The position numbers were made by a program, and so were the translations under genes. 64,000 nt of DNA from Enterococcus sulfureus ATCC 49903. Its GTDB lineage: Bacteria > Bacillota > Bacilli > Lactobacillales > Enterococcaceae. Shown here piece after piece: positions 54,782 through 64,000 of the stretch (positions are counted from its first letter, which is position 1; every line of letters starts with the position of its first letter). The DNA lies in the NCBI RefSeq assembly GCF_000407605.1, contig NZ_ASWO01000001.1:186001-250000 (forward strand). The letters are read 5' to 3'. Below the pieces are notes generated by a model. That model ran no database searches and was not told where the DNA came from. It saw nothing but the letters and a program-made list of their open reading frames with translations.

Positions 54782-55561
54782 TTAGACTCTTGGTTCCGAT
54801 CGATGTATCAACTCGTCAATAGCATCTGGTTTTCCTTTGATTTCAAATACAACAGACTTTCCAGTCACGATTTCTTTTTTACTTACTTCACTGATCACAC
54901 CTAAAATAGGTAATTCAGCTTCTTCTAAAATAAAACGTTCATCTTTAATCGTCTTGTCTAAAAGCGCTAATAATAATGAACACGCGATTCCCAATACCGT
55001 TCCTAAAACAAAACCAATAGCTAGGTTTAAATTATTTTTTGGATAGATCGAGATCGTTGGAATCTCAGCTTCTGATGTAATCGTCACTTTATTAACATCA
55101 ATGGCTTTTAAGACACTTTTTTGAAAGATCTCAGCCGTGACGTTGGCTACATCAGCTGCTTGAGTTGGATTGATCGATGTCGCTTGAATTTGAAAGACTT
55201 GCGAATTTTGTGACTGTGATACTTGGATCATGTTACGCAATTGATCCACACTAAGATCATATTGATAGCGACTTGCTAAGTTTTCTTGTACCCGTGACAA
55301 AATCATTTTCCCTTTGATCATATCTTTGTAAGTGTTGATCATCATAATATTCGCGCTAACATCTGATTGCAAGTTACTCCCGGTATTTGTATCGTTCTTC
55401 GTTTGCACGATCAATTCAGCTGCTGCTTGATATCGTGGAGTCAACACGAAAAATGTGATTCCTCCGGCGATCCCGGTACCCAATAGAGCGAATACAATAA
55501 TCAATAATAAACGTTTCTTTAAAATCGTAAACAATTCAAAAATATTAATCGTCTCTTCCAT
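54782..55561 (-). CDS. Polysaccharide chain-length protein CpsC/Wzd
   Basis: A 259-residue Wzz-type membrane protein with two transmembrane helices (about 19-39 and 176-196) bracketing an outer domain. The N-terminus I-N-I-F-E-L-F-T-I-L-K-K-R and the P-x-x-P-x-x-P-like segment before the second helix (I-P-T-I-S-I-Y-P-K-N-N) are typical. The cytoplasmic C-terminal tail activates the CpsD kinase encoded next. GAGGAGG precedes the ATG. Confidence 0.93.
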   Translation of the reverse strand: MEETINIFELFTILKKRLLLIIVFALLGTGIAGGITFFVLTPRYQAAAELIVQTKNDTNTGSNLQSDVSANIMMINTYKDMIKGKMILSRVQENLASRYQYDLSVDQLRNMIQVSQSQNSQVFQIQATSINPTQAADVANVTAEIFQKSVLKAIDVNKVTITSEAEIPTISIYPKNNLNLAIGFVLGTVLGIACSLLLALLDKTIKDERFILEEAELPILGVISEVSKKEIVTGKSVVFEIKGKPDAIDELIHRSEPRV

Positions 55562-55581
55562 AGTTCCTCCTCAAGCCGTAA

Positions 55582-56430
55582 CTAACGACTCACTCTCCGT
55601 CTAAGTATTTCACTCATGATCATTGCTAACACACCCACAACTACACATCCAATCCCCAAATGAATCACTAACAATAAGGCATTTTTTAAATAGATCGTAA
55701 TAAAGCTATATAGTGCTTTTGAATGGATCGCTAAATGGTCGATTTGATTGCTTTTATATAAAATAGTTGGTAGAACGATCAGCATCAGCCCTGAACCTGC
55801 AAATGTATAGGCTAAGTAACGCAAGCGTCGATGAAGATACCGACCACTGACGAGTACCAATCCAATCAGTAAAAGCAATGAGAAGATCCCACTTAAAATA
55901 ATGATCATGACAAATTGTTTATTGTAGCTAATCAATTGTTTCGCAAACGTACGAAATGTTGGAATCGCTACGTATCGTTCGAATACCGTCACACTTTCAT
56001 CCACGAAATGCTGGATATTCGTTTTTGTTTCATTATCTGTAATGTCTAATTTTTTTTCTTTAGCATACGTTTCGATCGATTGATTTAAATTATTGCGGAT
56101 CGCATCTGTCCCAACCAATCGATACGGCACATCCGTATAGATCGCGCGAATAAATGAACTTACATTTTGTTGAACTAGATCTTCTTTGACGCTGTCTTTC
56201 ACTACTTCTGGTGGAATATTACTCGCACGCGCATTGTCTTGGATATAGTCATTGATATCTTTTGTGATCTCTGCCACATAGCCAGATGTTTTAGATTGCG
56301 TGATCATATATTCCTGATTAAAAATCGTTGCTTTTAACGTGATCAACAATACTGTACTCACGATCGCGAGTGTAGCGATAAACGCTAAAATAATTCTAGG
56401 AGCACTTTGTTTCCACTTTCCTTGCGACAT
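55582..56430 (-). CDS. Membrane protein of the capsule operon, unknown
   Basis: A 282-residue protein with one N-terminal helix (about 13-33), an outer domain of about 140 residues and three helices at the C-terminal end (about 172-275). I do not recognise a family. It is in one operon with the sortase (gap 32) and the chain-length protein (gap 20), which suggests a role in wall attachment or control of the polymer. GGAGGG precedes the ATG. Confidence 0.7.
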   Translation of the reverse strand: MSQGKWKQSAPRIILAFIATLAIVSTVLLITLKATIFNQEYMITQSKTSGYVAEITKDINDYIQDNARASNIPPEVVKDSVKEDLVQQNVSSFIRAIYTDVPYRLVGTDAIRNNLNQSIETYAKEKKLDITDNETKTNIQHFVDESVTVFERYVAIPTFRTFAKQLISYNKQFVMIIILSGIFSLLLLIGLVLVSGRYLHRRLRYLAYTFAGSGLMLIVLPTILYKSNQIDHLAIHSKALYSFITIYLKNALLLVIHLGIGCVVVGVLAMIMSEILRRRVSR

Positions 56431-56462
56431 CCTTATTTCCCTCCATCATCCAATTGATTGCT

Positions 56463-57164
56463 CTAGTTCATTGATGAGTCGATCATTTTTGCTGTGACAA
56501 AAATACGATCTTGCGTCATCCCGATACTATAAATCGGATAGCAGGTATAAAGGATCAATTGCTTCCGTTCTTTCTGATTCAATTGATTTAAAATTTCTGC
56601 ATCTTGATAATTTTTGATCTCACGTTTTTCTACTTCGTATGTAAACGTACCATAAGTCGTTTCCAAAATAATTTTCGTTCCCGCTTCACCCACTAGCATA
56701 TGATTAAAGGTTGTATTGTTATGTGCACCAATCAATGTCGTGCCAACTTCTCCAGGATAAACCGATCCCATATACTGACCTGCACCCAGACGTAATATTT
56801 CGCGAGTATCGCCATAATACAGCGGCTCTTCAACACCTAGATCTGGAATCTTTACAGTTCCATAGTTTTCCCCACTTTTTGGATAGGTAATTGCGCTTGT
56901 AGTCTTTTTACTTGCTGTCTCTTTTTTGCTCGTTGTCTCTTTTGTTTTAGTCGTTTGAGTTGTAGTTGCTGTGGTGGTCGATGCAGCAACTTGTGTTTCA
57001 AACTTTGGCGGCTCACTCAGCATAAATAGTTCTACAGAAGAACTCACAAGCTGAATGACTGGCTGTCCGATGACATAAAGCAAAGAATAGCCAATAACCA
57101 AAAAAAGAATAGGTGCAATGATCATTGCGCCTATCCGCTTCCACCATTTACGAGAATTATGCAA
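56463..57164 (-). CDS. Class-D-like sortase in the capsule operon
   Basis: A 233-residue transpeptidase with one N-terminal transmembrane helix and a Thr/Lys-rich linker. The catalytic domain has H148 (I-G-A-H-N-N), C208 (L-Y-T-C-Y-P) and R220 (Q-D-R-I-F-V), the full H-C-R set. The absence of a C-terminal helix and the T-C-Y-P motif fit class D more than pilin-type class C. The start is TTG 57164, with GGGAGGA at about 9 bases, and overlaps the previous gene. The operon partner upstream has a tail like a sorting signal, so it may be the substrate. Confidence 0.85.
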   Translation of the reverse strand: MHNSRKWWKRIGAMIIAPILFLVIGYSLLYVIGQPVIQLVSSSVELFMLSEPPKFETQVAASTTTATTTQTTKTKETTSKKETASKKTTSAITYPKSGENYGTVKIPDLGVEEPLYYGDTREILRLGAGQYMGSVYPGEVGTTLIGAHNNTTFNHMLVGEAGTKIILETTYGTFTYEVEKREIKNYQDAEILNQLNQKERKQLILYTCYPIYSIGMTQDRIFVTAKMIDSSMN

Positions 57165-57729
57165 GACTTGCTTTCCTCCCAATGATGAACGCTCCTATTG
57201 CTGTAAGCACTAAGCCTACTAAAACAATAAGACTATAAATATATGTTGTTCCCGTATTTTTGACTGGACTTCCTGTAGAAAATGCTGTATTGCCTTGCTT
57301 GGTTGTAATCGAATAGCTATCGACACCATCTAAACTGATCGTTAAGCCCAAAACATTCGCAGCACTTGTAATCAAGCCTCTAACTTGATTTTTAACATCT
57401 GCTGGTAATGCTTTGATTAAATCTGATAAGCTATTGATATCACTCATATCGATCGTTTGAGCCGCAATCAATGCCTTGGCTTGATTGATGGAATCGACTG
57501 TTTGATTGACTTCTGATGCAGTCAATTCATTTTGTTTTAAATGATTCTCCGCTTGTGTGATATCTTTTTGATCGAGATAAAACGTTTTGCCTCCTACAGA
57601 TATTCCTGTATTTAAAGCATCTAATATACGTTGCTCATCAGCAGAAATCCCCGAATCTGCCGATACTGTCAAACCGCTTACAAAGAAAAGTCCACAGACA
57701 ACAAGTAATCCAAGTATCCATTTTCTCAT
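57157..57729 (-). CDS. Small secreted protein with sorting-like C-terminus
   Basis: A 190-residue protein with a signal peptide (about 1-25, ending V-S-A-D-S) and a helical middle (A-E-N-H-L-K-Q-N-E-L-T-A-S-E-V-N) weakly like DUF1002. The C-terminus has S-P-V-K-N-T-G, a hydrophobic helix and G-R-K-A-S-L-A. That layout is of a cell-wall sorting signal, with K-N-T-G in place of L-P-x-T-G. The stop overlaps the sortase start, so the two are coupled. ATG 57729 is placed at 8 bases from AAGGA. The function is not known; it heads the operon that leads to CpsC and CpsD. Confidence 0.75.
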   Translation of the reverse strand: MRKWILGLLVVCGLFFVSGLTVSADSGISADEQRILDALNTGISVGGKTFYLDQKDITQAENHLKQNELTASEVNQTVDSINQAKALIAAQTIDMSDINSLSDLIKALPADVKNQVRGLITSAANVLGLTISLDGVDSYSITTKQGNTAFSTGSPVKNTGTTYIYSLIVLVGLVLTAIGAFIIGRKASLA

Positions 57730-57935
57730 AAACCTCATCCTTTCAATCCCCTATTCTACAGCTAGAAAGCAGTCCATAGTAGCTAAATTATATGTCAAAT
57801 TTTAACAAAAAGCAAAGAAATTTTTAATAAAAAATCAAGGATTGAAAAATTATTATAGTTATACAATAATAGGATCTACAATGGACAACCTTAGGAATCA
57901 AAAGATAATTTTGTTAGTCGGTTTACTTAATAAAT

Positions 57936-57982
57936 TAGAGACACAGAAAAAGCAAAAAATTTTAGCTTTTTCCGTATCTCTA
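57936..57982 (-). terminator. Terminator of ugd
   Basis: AGAGACACAGAAAAAGC pairs with GCTTTTTCCGTATCTCT with a few mismatches, just after the ugd stop. Confidence 0.75.
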
Positions 57983-57998
57983 TCAATTTACATATATA

Positions 57999-59165
57999 TT
58001 AATCTTTCCCGAATAAATCGCGTGTATACACTTTATCTGCACTGTCTTTGATTTCATCTTCAAGACGATTTGAAACAATCACATCAGACATCAGTTTAAA
58101 TTCGTTTAAATCCTTAATCACACGTGAATTATAAAAGGTTTCTTCTTCTAAAGTCGGTTCAAAGACAACAACTTCAGTCCCTTTCGCTTTCAAACGTTTC
58201 ATGACACCTTGAATTGACGAATAACGGAAATTATCAGAATTGGCTTTCATCGTCAAACGATAGATTCCAACGACTTTAGGTGATTTTGCTAAAATTTGTT
58301 CGGCAATAAAATCTTTACGTGTCGTATTTGCTTCTACAATTGCACCAATAATATTACTTGGAACTTCTTCGTAATTTGCACGTAGCTGCTTCGTATCCTT
58401 AGGTAAACAATAGCCACCATAACCAAATGAAGGATTGTTATAATGAGAGCCAATACGTGGATCTAATCCAACACCTTCGATGATTTGCTTAGCATCTAAG
58501 CCACGAACTTCTGCATAGGTATCTAATTCATTAAAATAAGCTACACGTAGTGCTAAGTAAGTGTTTGAGAATAATTTGATGGCTTCTGCTTCTGTCGAAT
58601 CTGTCAGTAACACTGGAGTTTCTTCATCCCAAGCATTTTGTTTGAACATATTCGCCAATTTTTGACCACGTTCACTATTTTCACCGATGACGATACGAGA
58701 TGGATGCAAGTTATCAAATAATGCACGACCTTCACGTAAAAATTCTGGAGAGAAAATAATATTTTCGGTACCAAACTTTTCTTTTACTTCTTTTGTATAC
58801 CCTACTGGTACAGTCGACTTGATTACAAAAGTTGCATTTGGATCAATCGCTAATGCACGCTCGATTACATTTTCAACCGTACTTGTATTGAAATAATTTT
58901 TCTTTTCATCGTAATCTGTTGGCGTTGCAATAATTAAAAATTCTCCGTGCTTTACGGCTTTCTCAAATTCAGTCGTAAATTCAAGATTTAAATCATCACG
59001 CTCCATAAATTCATGGATTTCTTTATCTTCTAGTGGAGATTCACTATTTTGTAACATCTTTATTTTTTCGTCTACGATATCATATGCAACTACATCTTCC
59101 GATTGACCTAATAATAAGGCATTCGCTAACCCAACATAGCCTAGCCCAAAAACAGAAATTTTCAT
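57999..59165 (-). CDS. ugd: UDP-glucose 6-dehydrogenase
   Basis: A 388-residue NAD-dependent enzyme that converts UDP-glucose to UDP-glucuronate for polysaccharide. The Rossmann motif [10 protein letters not shown] begins the protein. S-P-E-F-L-R-E-G is the substrate loop, and the catalytic cysteine lies in G-G-Y-C-L-P-K-D. The length is normal for the short bacterial form. It follows galU, with a terminator between them, and has AAAGGAG before the ATG. It may be transcribed from a promoter just upstream. Confidence 0.95.
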   Translation of the reverse strand: MKISVFGLGYVGLANALLLGQSEDVVAYDIVDEKIKMLQNSESPLEDKEIHEFMERDDLNLEFTTEFEKAVKHGEFLIIATPTDYDEKKNYFNTSTVENVIERALAIDPNATFVIKSTVPVGYTKEVKEKFGTENIIFSPEFLREGRALFDNLHPSRIVIGENSERGQKLANMFKQNAWDEETPVLLTDSTEAEAIKLFSNTYLALRVAYFNELDTYAEVRGLDAKQIIEGVGLDPRIGSHYNNPSFGYGGYCLPKDTKQLRANYEEVPSNIIGAIVEANTTRKDFIAEQILAKSPKVVGIYRLTMKANSDNFRYSSIQGVMKRLKAKGTEVVVFEPTLEEETFYNSRVIKDLNEFKLMSDVIVSNRLEDEIKDSADKVYTRDLFGKD

Positions 59166-59196
59166 TTAATTTGCTCCTTTAAATTATGTATAATTT

Positions 59197-59202
59197 ATTA
59201 TA
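59197..59202 (-). promoter_or_regulatory. Candidate -10 box of ugd
   Basis: TATAAT on the minus strand lies about 30 bases before the ugd start and just after the galU terminator. The -35 is poor. Confidence 0.4.
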
Positions 59203-59213
59203 CTACGAATTTA

Positions 59214-59248
59214 TCAAAAAGATAGCCTGTTCATATGAACAGGCTATA
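59214..59248 (-). terminator. Terminator of galU
   Basis: ATAGCCTGTTCA pairs with TGAACAGGCTAT as a continuous palindrome and is followed on the minus strand by CTTTTTG. Confidence 0.85.
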
Positions 59249-59257
59249 AATACAAGT

Positions 59258-60130
59258 CTATAATTTAGAAGACAATTTTTTCAAGTACTCTTTTAGTCCA
59301 TCTTTAATTTCTGGGTGTTTCAATCCAAACTCAATATTAGCTTCTAGCATTCCTAATTTATCTCCAACATCATAACGTTTACCTTTGAATTCGTGAGCAA
59401 ACACACGTTGAGTTTTATTTAGTTCATCTATAGCATCTGTAAGCTGGATTTCATTACCAGCACCTGGCTCTTGATTTTCTAAAATAGTAAAAATTTCAGG
59501 ACGCAATAAGTAACGACCAATGATAGCTAGATCACTTGGTGCTTCTTCAGGTTTTGGTTTCTCAACAAAATGATCTACTCCATATAAATGAGGTCCTACT
59601 TTTTCATCTGGTGCAATAATCCCATATTTAGATGTATCTTCGTGAGGTACTTTCATTACAGCAAGCGTTGAAGCTGTTGTTTTATCGTAGTCATTAATCA
59701 ATTGTTTTGTTAATGGAATTTTATCTTCCATAATATCATCACCAAGCATAACTACGAATGGCTCATCTCCAACAAACGCTTTACCTTGTAAAACTGCATG
59801 ACCTAATCCTAAAGGACGTTTTTGACGCACAAAGTGTAGATTAATACCAGTTGTTTCTTCAACTAGTGCTAATAATTCTTTTTTATTTTTTGACTCTAAA
59901 TTATGTTCTAATTCAAAGTTTGAATCAAAGTGATCTTCGATTGGACGTTTTGCTTTACCAGTAACAATTAAAATATCTTCTATACCTGAAGCTAAAGCTT
60001 CTTCTACAATAAATTGAATCGTTGGTTTATCAACGATAGGTAACATTTCTTTTGCAATAGCTTTTGTTGCAGGTAAAAATCTTGTCCCCAAACCTGCTGC
60101 TGGGATAATTGCTTTACGTACTTTTTTCAT
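59258..60130 (-). CDS. galU: UTP-glucose-1-phosphate uridylyltransferase
   Basis: A 290-residue enzyme that makes UDP-glucose, the precursor for Ugd and for glycosyltransferases. The nucleotide site [13 protein letters not shown] is at the N-terminus, followed by K-E-M-L-P and V-D-K-P. V-M-L-G-D-D and [11 protein letters not shown] are the other known motifs. ATG 60130 has GAGGAG at 7 bases. It lies 11 bases after the flippase gene in the same transcript. Confidence 0.95.
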   Translation of the reverse strand: MKKVRKAIIPAAGLGTRFLPATKAIAKEMLPIVDKPTIQFIVEEALASGIEDILIVTGKAKRPIEDHFDSNFELEHNLESKNKKELLALVEETTGINLHFVRQKRPLGLGHAVLQGKAFVGDEPFVVMLGDDIMEDKIPLTKQLINDYDKTTASTLAVMKVPHEDTSKYGIIAPDEKVGPHLYGVDHFVEKPKPEEAPSDLAIIGRYLLRPEIFTILENQEPGAGNEIQLTDAIDELNKTQRVFAHEFKGKRYDVGDKLGMLEANIEFGLKHPEIKDGLKEYLKKLSSKL

Positions 60131-60141
60131 GTGATAACTCC

Positions 60142-61572
60142 TCACTCTTTAGATAATAATAATAATATTTTTTTATACTCACCTGTTACAAATAATAATA
60201 TTGCGAAAATAATTACAAATATTACACCCGAAATCAACAAGTCAATAAATACGTTTAGAGAACTAGGTAAAATAAATTTAGTAACATATAAAACTAAAAA
60301 TTCAATAAACCCTATTAATATTGGAATTCTTAATTCTTTTAGCAAAGTGAACAAATTATCATCTAACGCTAATTTCATAACTAAAGAAAAATTAACAAAA
60401 TAATTAATATAAAATCCAACAGTTAAAATAATACTTAGCTTATTTAAATCATTAGTCAATATTCCAATTGAAATACTTCCTACTAAAATAATAGCTGAGA
60501 GTAATCCAGTTAAAAACAAATCTTTTGTTTTATTTCGTGATTGAAAAATTGCGCCGGTTGAAGATAATGTCATTTGTATCCATACAGTCGTTGCCAAGAT
60601 TTGAAATGGAAAGACGGCTAATCCCCATTGTTTACCAAAAATAAAGTATATAATTGATTTAGAAAATAAAGATAAAAACACAGATAAAGATATTCCAATC
60701 AACGCCAAAAAACGAACAATTTTTAAATATGTCTTTTTAATAGTTTCTACATCATCTTGATAATCTGATAGCACAGGTTGCAAAACAGGATTAATTATCC
60801 CTAAAAGAACACTATTTGGCATCATCAATAATTGATACGCTTTACTATAATTTCCTAAATCAATCGGGCCTAAAAATTTACCAATTAAAATATTATCGGA
60901 ATTTCTAGAAAAATAATTAATAAAATTAAAAGAGAATTGGTAAATAGAAAAGCCTAAAATTTTTCTCATAACAATGGTGTCTAATTTTTTTGTTAGTACT
61001 ATACTTGCTCTAATAAAATTTAATATGAAAAATAAAAAAGACAAACCAATAGCACTAAAAACTAAGGAGTAAACTCCATAACCTTTTATTGCAAAAAATA
61101 TACCAATTAACCCACTAAAAAAACTAGATAAAATTTGATTAAAATTTATAGTTTTAAATTGCTTATTCTTATTTAATATTGCAGATGGAACAACATTTAA
61201 TCCATTAAAAAAAATGGCTATAGATTGTACCCAAGATAAATTTAAATATATATTATTTTGATATATTTTTGCTAAAACTATACCAAAAAAACCAAAAAAC
61301 ATAGACAATATAAACGCAAAAATTATAGAATAATTAAATAATATAGAAATTTCTTTATTATTTAAATTTTTATTCTGTATAATAGCTGGACCTATTCCAG
61401 CCTCAACAAGTATTTGAAAAAATAGTATAAATACTTGTACAATGGCAACTACACCATATTCAGATGGTGTAAGGATTCTAGAAAGAATTGCATTTACTAA
61501 TAAATTTGTAAAAACTAAACTAAACTTACCTATAGCTGTATAAAAGAAACCATTTTTCAAACTTGAATTAAT
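60142..61572 (-). CDS. Wzx-type polysaccharide flippase
   Basis: A 476-residue protein with 12-14 transmembrane helices of the MOP/polysaccharide-transport family. The N-terminal [13 protein letters not shown] and [12 protein letters not shown] motifs are typical. It should flip lipid-linked repeat units outward. The start is unclear. The only upstream TTG (61587) overlaps the GGAGG, and the next TTG is too far from it, while an in-frame ATT at 61572 lies 8 bases after GGAGG. ATT is listed on this basis. The region is AT-rich compared with the core genes. Confidence 0.85.
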   Translation of the reverse strand: MNSSLKNGFFYTAIGKFSLVFTNLLVNAILSRILTPSEYGVVAIVQVFILFFQILVEAGIGPAIIQNKNLNNKEISILFNYSIIFAFILSMFFGFFGIVLAKIYQNNIYLNLSWVQSIAIFFNGLNVVPSAILNKNKQFKTINFNQILSSFFSGLIGIFFAIKGYGVYSLVFSAIGLSFLFFILNFIRASIVLTKKLDTIVMRKILGFSIYQFSFNFINYFSRNSDNILIGKFLGPIDLGNYSKAYQLLMMPNSVLLGIINPVLQPVLSDYQDDVETIKKTYLKIVRFLALIGISLSVFLSLFSKSIIYFIFGKQWGLAVFPFQILATTVWIQMTLSSTGAIFQSRNKTKDLFLTGLLSAIILVGSISIGILTNDLNKLSIILTVGFYINYFVNFSLVMKLALDDNLFTLLKELRIPILIGFIEFLVLYVTKFILPSSLNVFIDLLISGVIFVIIFAILLFVTGEYKKILLLLSKE

Positions 61573-61599
61573 AGAAAAAACCTCCAATCTTTGGAAATA

Positions 61600-62715
61600 T
61601 TATAAAATTTCATCCCATATATCAATTATATTTTTTATTTCAAAATCTTTTATCCTTTTTAGAGATTTTTTTTGATATTCTTTTCTTAGCGAGTAGTTAT
61701 CAATTAATAGATTTATACATTTAATCATATTTTTGGTATCTTTTTTATTTATCAAAATACCGTATTCTCCATCGTTTAGAATTTCTATAGATCCTTTTTG
61801 CTCAAAAGCAATTATAGGAAGTCCAGCACTCATTGCTTCAGTTAAAACTAACCCAAATCCTTCCCATCTGCTAGTCATTAGATATAATGATGCATTTGAG
61901 TAAATTTCTCTTAGTTGTTCTTTACTTTTTTTTCCTAATAGTTTTATTGACTCATTTAAATTATTTTTTTCTATTTGATTTTCTAACCATTTTATATCTT
62001 GTGGACTACCATCTCCAACCAAATTAATTTGCCAATTATCAGGTATTTGCTTTGAAATTTCAATCAAATAGTCTAGTCCTTTATGTCGTATATCTATTCT
62101 GCCGACCATTAATATAATATTTTTATCTAAATTTGATAGTTTTATATTATCTAAAGTCAAAGGATTATAGATTTTAACTACATTATTTGAAAAATGTGAA
62201 TAGTCTTGTTGATCTGAATTTGTCAAAACAACTAATTTATCAGCAGACTTCATACAATTAATCAATAATTTACGACTAATAGAAAAATAATCATTTAAAT
62301 ATTTTTCCGAATTATTATGCATCCACATTAATACATTATAAATTTTATTATCAAACTTATTAGCAAATAAAAGAGCTGGTCCGTTGAGTACCACTGTATT
62401 TATACTATATTTTTTCATGAATTTTTTTAATTTAAATATTTGATAGTTTCTAACAATGTTACTATCCTTCTTCATAAATTTTTTGAATATAAAATTAATT
62501 ACTTTTAAAAGCAATACAAAATATTTATCTAGATTATTTTCTCCATATACCAATGCTACTTTATGGCTTACTTTATAAAATGAAACTTTTTTTTGCAAAG
62601 AATATATAAATATTTGGTAACTAGAATTTTCAGACAATTCATTTGCTAAAGTCACATTAACATTTTGTAGTCCACCCATATCCAATCTGTCTAACACAAA
62701 AATAACTTTCTTCAA
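61600..62715 (-). CDS. Glycosyltransferase family 4
   Basis: A 371-residue GT-B enzyme. The N-terminal part has D-M-G-G-L-Q-N-V, and the C-terminal part has V-G-R-I-D-I-R-H-K-G, S-R-W-E-G-F-G-L-V-L-T-E-A-M-S-A-G, the E-x7-E donor-binding motif. The donor and acceptor are unknown. The start is TTG 62715, which overlaps the polymerase stop (TTGA). It is low in GC and probably horizontally acquired with its neighbours. Confidence 0.9.
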   Translation of the reverse strand: MKKVIFVLDRLDMGGLQNVNVTLANELSENSSYQIFIYSLQKKVSFYKVSHKVALVYGENNLDKYFVLLLKVINFIFKKFMKKDSNIVRNYQIFKLKKFMKKYSINTVVLNGPALLFANKFDNKIYNVLMWMHNNSEKYLNDYFSISRKLLINCMKSADKLVVLTNSDQQDYSHFSNNVVKIYNPLTLDNIKLSNLDKNIILMVGRIDIRHKGLDYLIEISKQIPDNWQINLVGDGSPQDIKWLENQIEKNNLNESIKLLGKKSKEQLREIYSNASLYLMTSRWEGFGLVLTEAMSAGLPIIAFEQKGSIEILNDGEYGILINKKDTKNMIKCINLLIDNYSLRKEYQKKSLKRIKDFEIKNIIDIWDEIL

Positions 62716-63896
62716 ATATACTCACGCTTTCCTATACTAGATGTCTTTTTAAATATCAGCCCCAACTGTAATAATAAAGGATTTATGACTACATTGAACA
62801 TTACAGATTGCGAAACTGTAAAAAGAAAAATTAAAATTGTAAATAAAATTATTTGTTTATATTTATTATATATTTTAAATTTTTGCAACAATACAAAAGA
62901 TACAACCATAAAAATAAAAAAACTAAGCAGTCCTTGTAGTAAAATCAAATGATCCCAACCATTATCAACAAAATTATAAAAATATCCTACATCTGATTTT
63001 GTCAAACCATTAGAGAATAAATAATTACTATTACCAAAAAATTTAAACGGTAATTGTTTCCATAAATTCGCAGAATATATCAGTCTTCCAGTTGTGAATT
63101 CACTAAGCTTTTGAAGAGTAAGTGAACTATAATAAAATTTTCCAGTTAAAACTGATATTATTGGTATTGAAATTAGTAAAAATATATTAAATCTGTAGAA
63201 AAAATTTACAATATTACGTTTTGTAAAAATTTTAATAAGTAAAGGAATACAATATATAATTAAAGTGACAAATAATTCAGATCTAGTTTTAGTCACTAAA
63301 TAAGCAAAAATACTAGCACCAATTATTAGCATTGCATATTTAATTTTTATTTTATCCGAGATCAGAATGTGAAGCATAGCAATTACTCTTATGATTCTTC
63401 CAAATATCATCAAGCCATAAAACCCCATGCTATTACGTTCGATGCTATTATTTCTAAATCCTTCTACGCTATTTTCTATAGTACCAGTAAACACTAACAA
63501 TACTACAAAAATAGTTCCACAAATCATTCCCCACATAATTGATATATATATTTCTTTTATATTGTCTCCGAAAACAAATGCTAAAAAAAGTATAAAAAAG
63601 AAATTGATGTAGCTCCCATGGATAAACTGGTATACATAAAAAAATAAACTTAACAAGATAAATAGTATAACTTGCTCTTTGAAATATTTATTTAAGTTCT
63701 CAAATATTGATATTATACCCACAAAATATATTAAAATAGTTATTATACTATTAAAATGCTTTGAAAAATCTATAAAATTCTGGCCAGAATCATTTATAAA
63801 AGATAATATTTGAAAAAAAGAATAAAAGAAAAATAATATGCACATTATCTTATGGGTAGGTAGCTGTTTAGTTTTTACGAGTTTGGTATTTTCCAA
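62712..63896 (-). CDS. Wzy-type polysaccharide polymerase
   Basis: A 394-residue protein with about 10-12 transmembrane helices and a large outer loop near 270-310 (N-F-V-D-N-G-W-D-H), the layout of O-antigen/capsule polymerases. No strong sequence motif exists for this group, so assignment is by topology and by the neighbouring flippase and transferase. The start is TTG 63896, with AAGGAG 11 bases upstream. The base composition is very AT-rich. Confidence 0.75.
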   Translation of the reverse strand: MENTKLVKTKQLPTHKIMCILFFFYSFFQILSFINDSGQNFIDFSKHFNSIITILIYFVGIISIFENLNKYFKEQVILFILLSLFFYVYQFIHGSYINFFFILFLAFVFGDNIKEIYISIMWGMICGTIFVVLLVFTGTIENSVEGFRNNSIERNSMGFYGLMIFGRIIRVIAMLHILISDKIKIKYAMLIIGASIFAYLVTKTRSELFVTLIIYCIPLLIKIFTKRNIVNFFYRFNIFLLISIPIISVLTGKFYYSSLTLQKLSEFTTGRLIYSANLWKQLPFKFFGNSNYLFSNGLTKSDVGYFYNFVDNGWDHLILLQGLLSFFIFMVVSFVLLQKFKIYNKYKQIILFTILIFLFTVSQSVMFNVVINPLLLQLGLIFKKTSSIGKREYI

Positions 63897-64000
63897 TTTG
63901 TGTACTACTCCTTAATCTAATTTATCGCTGTAAAAATACTTTAAAAAAAGAATTTTCATCTTTATTATACTTTAAATAGTCGTGTTTCAAATTTAACTTG
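63897..64000 (-). promoter_or_regulatory. Upstream region of polymerase gene, possible promoter
   Basis: On the minus strand TTGAAA (63990-63985) and TATAAT (63969-63964) are separated by 15 bases, shorter than ideal. If active, the polymerase gene is the first of its transcript. The window ends here. Confidence 0.35.

Overview
The window looks like a chromosome segment of a low-GC Gram-positive coccus of the Enterococcus group (Enterococcus or a close relative such as Vagococcus). The evidence is the coiA-mecA-spx order, strong AGGAGG ribosome sites with several TTG/GTG starts, an Mga-type regulator, giant cell-wall-anchored proteins and a Wze/Wzd-type capsule operon. The species cannot be named from the sequence alone.

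Layout. (1) 1-14692 is mostly core: coiA (cut by the window edge), mecA, spx, an ABC exporter, a SWIM/SNF2 helicase, plsC, trmN6 with a GIY-YIG gene, a CLC antiporter, efp, and a four-gene operon of a lipoate ligase plus a MetNIQ-type transporter. (2) 14859-17749 is a divergent cluster: a ComK-family regulator on one side; a ComX/SigH-like sigma factor, two small proteins (DUF1659, DUF2922) and a GH25 lysozyme without signal peptide behind an intrinsic terminator on the other. (3) 17931-23123 holds a LysM/CAP secreted protein, a decayed and an intact Mga-like regulator, a Gdx/SugE-type SMR exporter with a terminator-bearing leader, and a VanZ-like gene. (4) 23253-33068 is a 3271-residue adhesin with Cna-B, SdrD-B, Ser/Thr and Glu-Pro-Thr repeats. 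(5) 33498-43036 is a cyclic-di-GMP exopolysaccharide locus: two paralogous GGDEF proteins, an EAL protein, a cellulose-synthase-like glycosyltransferase with a PilZ domain, a GT2-GtrA protein, a polytopic membrane protein and UDP-galactopyranose mutase. (6) 43164-51878 is a second giant anchored protein, with a lectin-like head and about 29 Ig-like repeats. (7) 52107-63896 is a secreted DUF5648-type protein followed by a capsule/EPS region: two tandem tyrosine kinases, the chain-length protein, a membrane protein, a class-D-like sortase with a small possible substrate, ugd, galU, and an AT-rich set of flippase, glycosyltransferase and polymerase.

How it fits together. Regions 4 to 7 are devoted to the cell surface. 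The c-di-GMP genes supply a signal that the PilZ domain of the synthase can read, Glf may supply UDP-galactofuranose, and the giant adhesins flank this locus. Region 2 resembles a competence or lysis control module. MecA, which targets ComK for ClpCP degradation in Bacillus, and CoiA, a late competence protein, lie in the same window. The two systems most worth study are the ComK/sigma/lysozyme cluster and the c-di-GMP exopolysaccharide locus, the latter because c-di-GMP signalling is uncommon in enterococci.
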